64,000 nucleotides of DNA from assembly GCF_003987855.1 (NCBI RefSeq), contig NZ_RXIZ01000014.1:51840-115839 (forward strand). Direction: 5' to 3'. Of the stretch, positions 63,410 through 64,000 are shown piece after piece. Within the stretch, counting starts at the first letter, position 1. Every line of letters begins with the position of its first letter. Both the position numbers and the translations under genes were made by a program. The notes beneath the pieces are model-generated. The model saw only the letters and a program-made list of their open reading frames with translations, was not told the DNA's origin and did no database searches. Source of the stretch: Hyphomicrobium sp. Lineage in GTDB: Bacteria; Pseudomonadota; Alphaproteobacteria; Rhizobiales; Hyphomicrobiaceae.

Positions 63410-63811
63410 ATGCATCCGAAGCTCCGGGAATTCCTGCTTTATACGGGCGTAAATCTTTCAGCCACGATCGTGGACTACACGATGTTTCTCACGCTGACTC
63501 ACGTCTTTGGCTGGCCGATCCTGCAAAGTGCCATTTCGTATACGATCACGACATTCCTCAACTATGGGATGACGCGCACGTTCGTCTTCCGCCATGGCCT
63601 CAGCCCGAAGAAAGAACATCGCCGGTTCCTAGAATACTTGGGAACCAACCTGATCGGACTTCTCATCACGGCGGTCGTCATTTGGGTGACGGTGCACGAG
63701 ATGGGTCTCAAGCCCTTCTTTGGCAAAACGATATCCGTTCTGACCTGCTTCGTTTCTCTCTATTACGTGCGCACGCGCATCGTCTTCGGCAAAGACACCG
63801 CAGCCGCATGA
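63410..63811 (+). CDS. GtrA-family membrane protein
   Basis: A 133-residue protein with four spans and the GtrA pattern: LLYTGVNLSATIVDYTMFLTL, TTFLNYGMTRTFVF and YYVRTRIVF at the C-terminus. GtrA proteins are thought to flip or handle undecaprenyl-linked glucose for O-antigen or cell-wall decoration, often with a partner glycosyltransferase. No partner is adjacent here. The ATG at 63410 was chosen over one 36 bases upstream that adds a non-membrane extension. Confidence 0.88.
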   Translation: MHPKLREFLLYTGVNLSATIVDYTMFLTLTHVFGWPILQSAISYTITTFLNYGMTRTFVFRHGLSPKKEHRRFLEYLGTNLIGLLITAVVIWVTVHEMGLKPFFGKTISVLTCFVSLYYVRTRIVFGKDTAAA

Positions 63812-63819
63812 TCTTTGAA

Positions 63820-64000
63820 TCAGAGATTGACGTGCTGGATGACGTAGCTTCCGGCCGCCGCGATGATGCCTGCCAGTAGAATGAAGGGCAGCACCGAGAC
63901 GAGCACCATCAGCAGTTCGACAAACGCCCGGAAGATCTGCTCGGCAGCCCGCCAGAGAGCGAAGAAGCCGCGATAGAGAACGTAGACAATGGCGATGACG
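63820..64000 (-). CDS. Membrane protein, 5' end beyond the window
   Basis: The C-terminal ~59 residues of a minus-strand frame run off the right edge and end in TGA at 63820-63822. Two hydrophobic stretches are visible (VIAIVYVLYRGFFALW and FVELLMVLVSVLPFILLAGIIAAAGS), ending SYVIQHVNL. I do not recognise the family from this fragment. It is convergent with the GtrA-type gene, 8 bases apart. Confidence 0.55.
   Translation of the reverse strand, partial: VIAIVYVLYRGFFALWRAAEQIFRAFVELLMVLVSVLPFILLAGIIAAAGSYVIQHVNL

Noticed and set aside
1..64000. tRNA/rRNA genes, CRISPR arrays, insertion sequences, prophage
   Set aside because: No cloverleaf-type sequences, direct-repeat arrays, transposases or phage structural genes were recognised; the apparent HK97-fold gene is an encapsulin by its operon partners and sequence motifs.

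Overview
The window reads as chromosome of an alphaproteobacterium of the order Hyphomicrobiales (Rhizobiales). The evidence is the rnd-lpt-rpoN-hpf-ptsN block, general-stress (EcfG-type) promoters of the GGAAC-N16-CGTT kind, moderately high G+C, and an envelope gene set typical of that order. Hyphomicrobiaceae is a reasonable guess from overall gene style, but the sequence alone does not settle the genus. I see no rRNA, tRNA, CRISPR array, prophage or intact insertion sequence.

Layout. 0.1-3.3 kb: a VirK/YbjX-family protein, an atypical OmpR-type response regulator and an MlaA lipoprotein. 3.2-5.6 kb: a MocR-type regulator divergent from an EamA exporter, with three copies of one operator half-site between them. 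5.7-10.4 kb: an RpiR regulator divergent from a catabolic operon (small membrane protein, glutamine-synthetase-like ligase, nitrilase, class I amidotransferase-like hydrolase). 10.6-14.7 kb: a glycan-modification group (QueC-like PP-loop protein, alanine-racemase-like enzyme, pyruvyl transferase, GT25). 15.4-20.6 kb: the standout, a sulfur locus with a sulfate-binding protein, serine O-acetyltransferase, a family 2A encapsulin shell and a cysteine desulfurase carrying a ~330-residue disordered cargo domain. 20.7-28.3 kb: general-stress genes (DUF883, YciE ferritin-like, small secreted and membrane proteins, glycosyltransferase, glycogen-debranching-type enzyme, PRC-barrel protein), several behind EcfG-type promoters. 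27.1-33.7 kb: MFS and ABC exporters and a nucleotide-sugar operon (GDP-fucose synthase, UDP-sugar dehydrogenase, epimerase). 33.9-39 kb: MgtC, MOSC, a cobalamin-binding-type protein and several small orphans. 39-47 kb: an MFS transporter and two EmrAB-type pumps around a TetR regulator. 47.2-53.8 kb: rnd, an lptC-lptA-lptA fusion, lptB, rpoN, hpf, ptsN. 53.8-64 kb: uppP, a glutathione transferase, queG, SDR, hydrolase, two glycosyltransferases, infC with an apparent AUC start, a cyclic-nucleotide-binding protein, GtrA and a partial membrane protein.

How the parts fit. The sulfur locus can be read as one programme: capture sulfate, make O-acetylserine and cysteine, then strip sulfur from cysteine inside a protein shell. 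A sequence element upstream of the sulfate-binding gene recurs as one arm of a perfect palindrome in the encapsulin promoter, which suggests common control. The 5.7-10.4 kb operon looks like a gamma-glutamylation route for an amine or aminonitrile. The 47-54 kb block is the familiar envelope/nitrogen-PTS neighbourhood, but with LptC and two LptA-type modules in one polypeptide.
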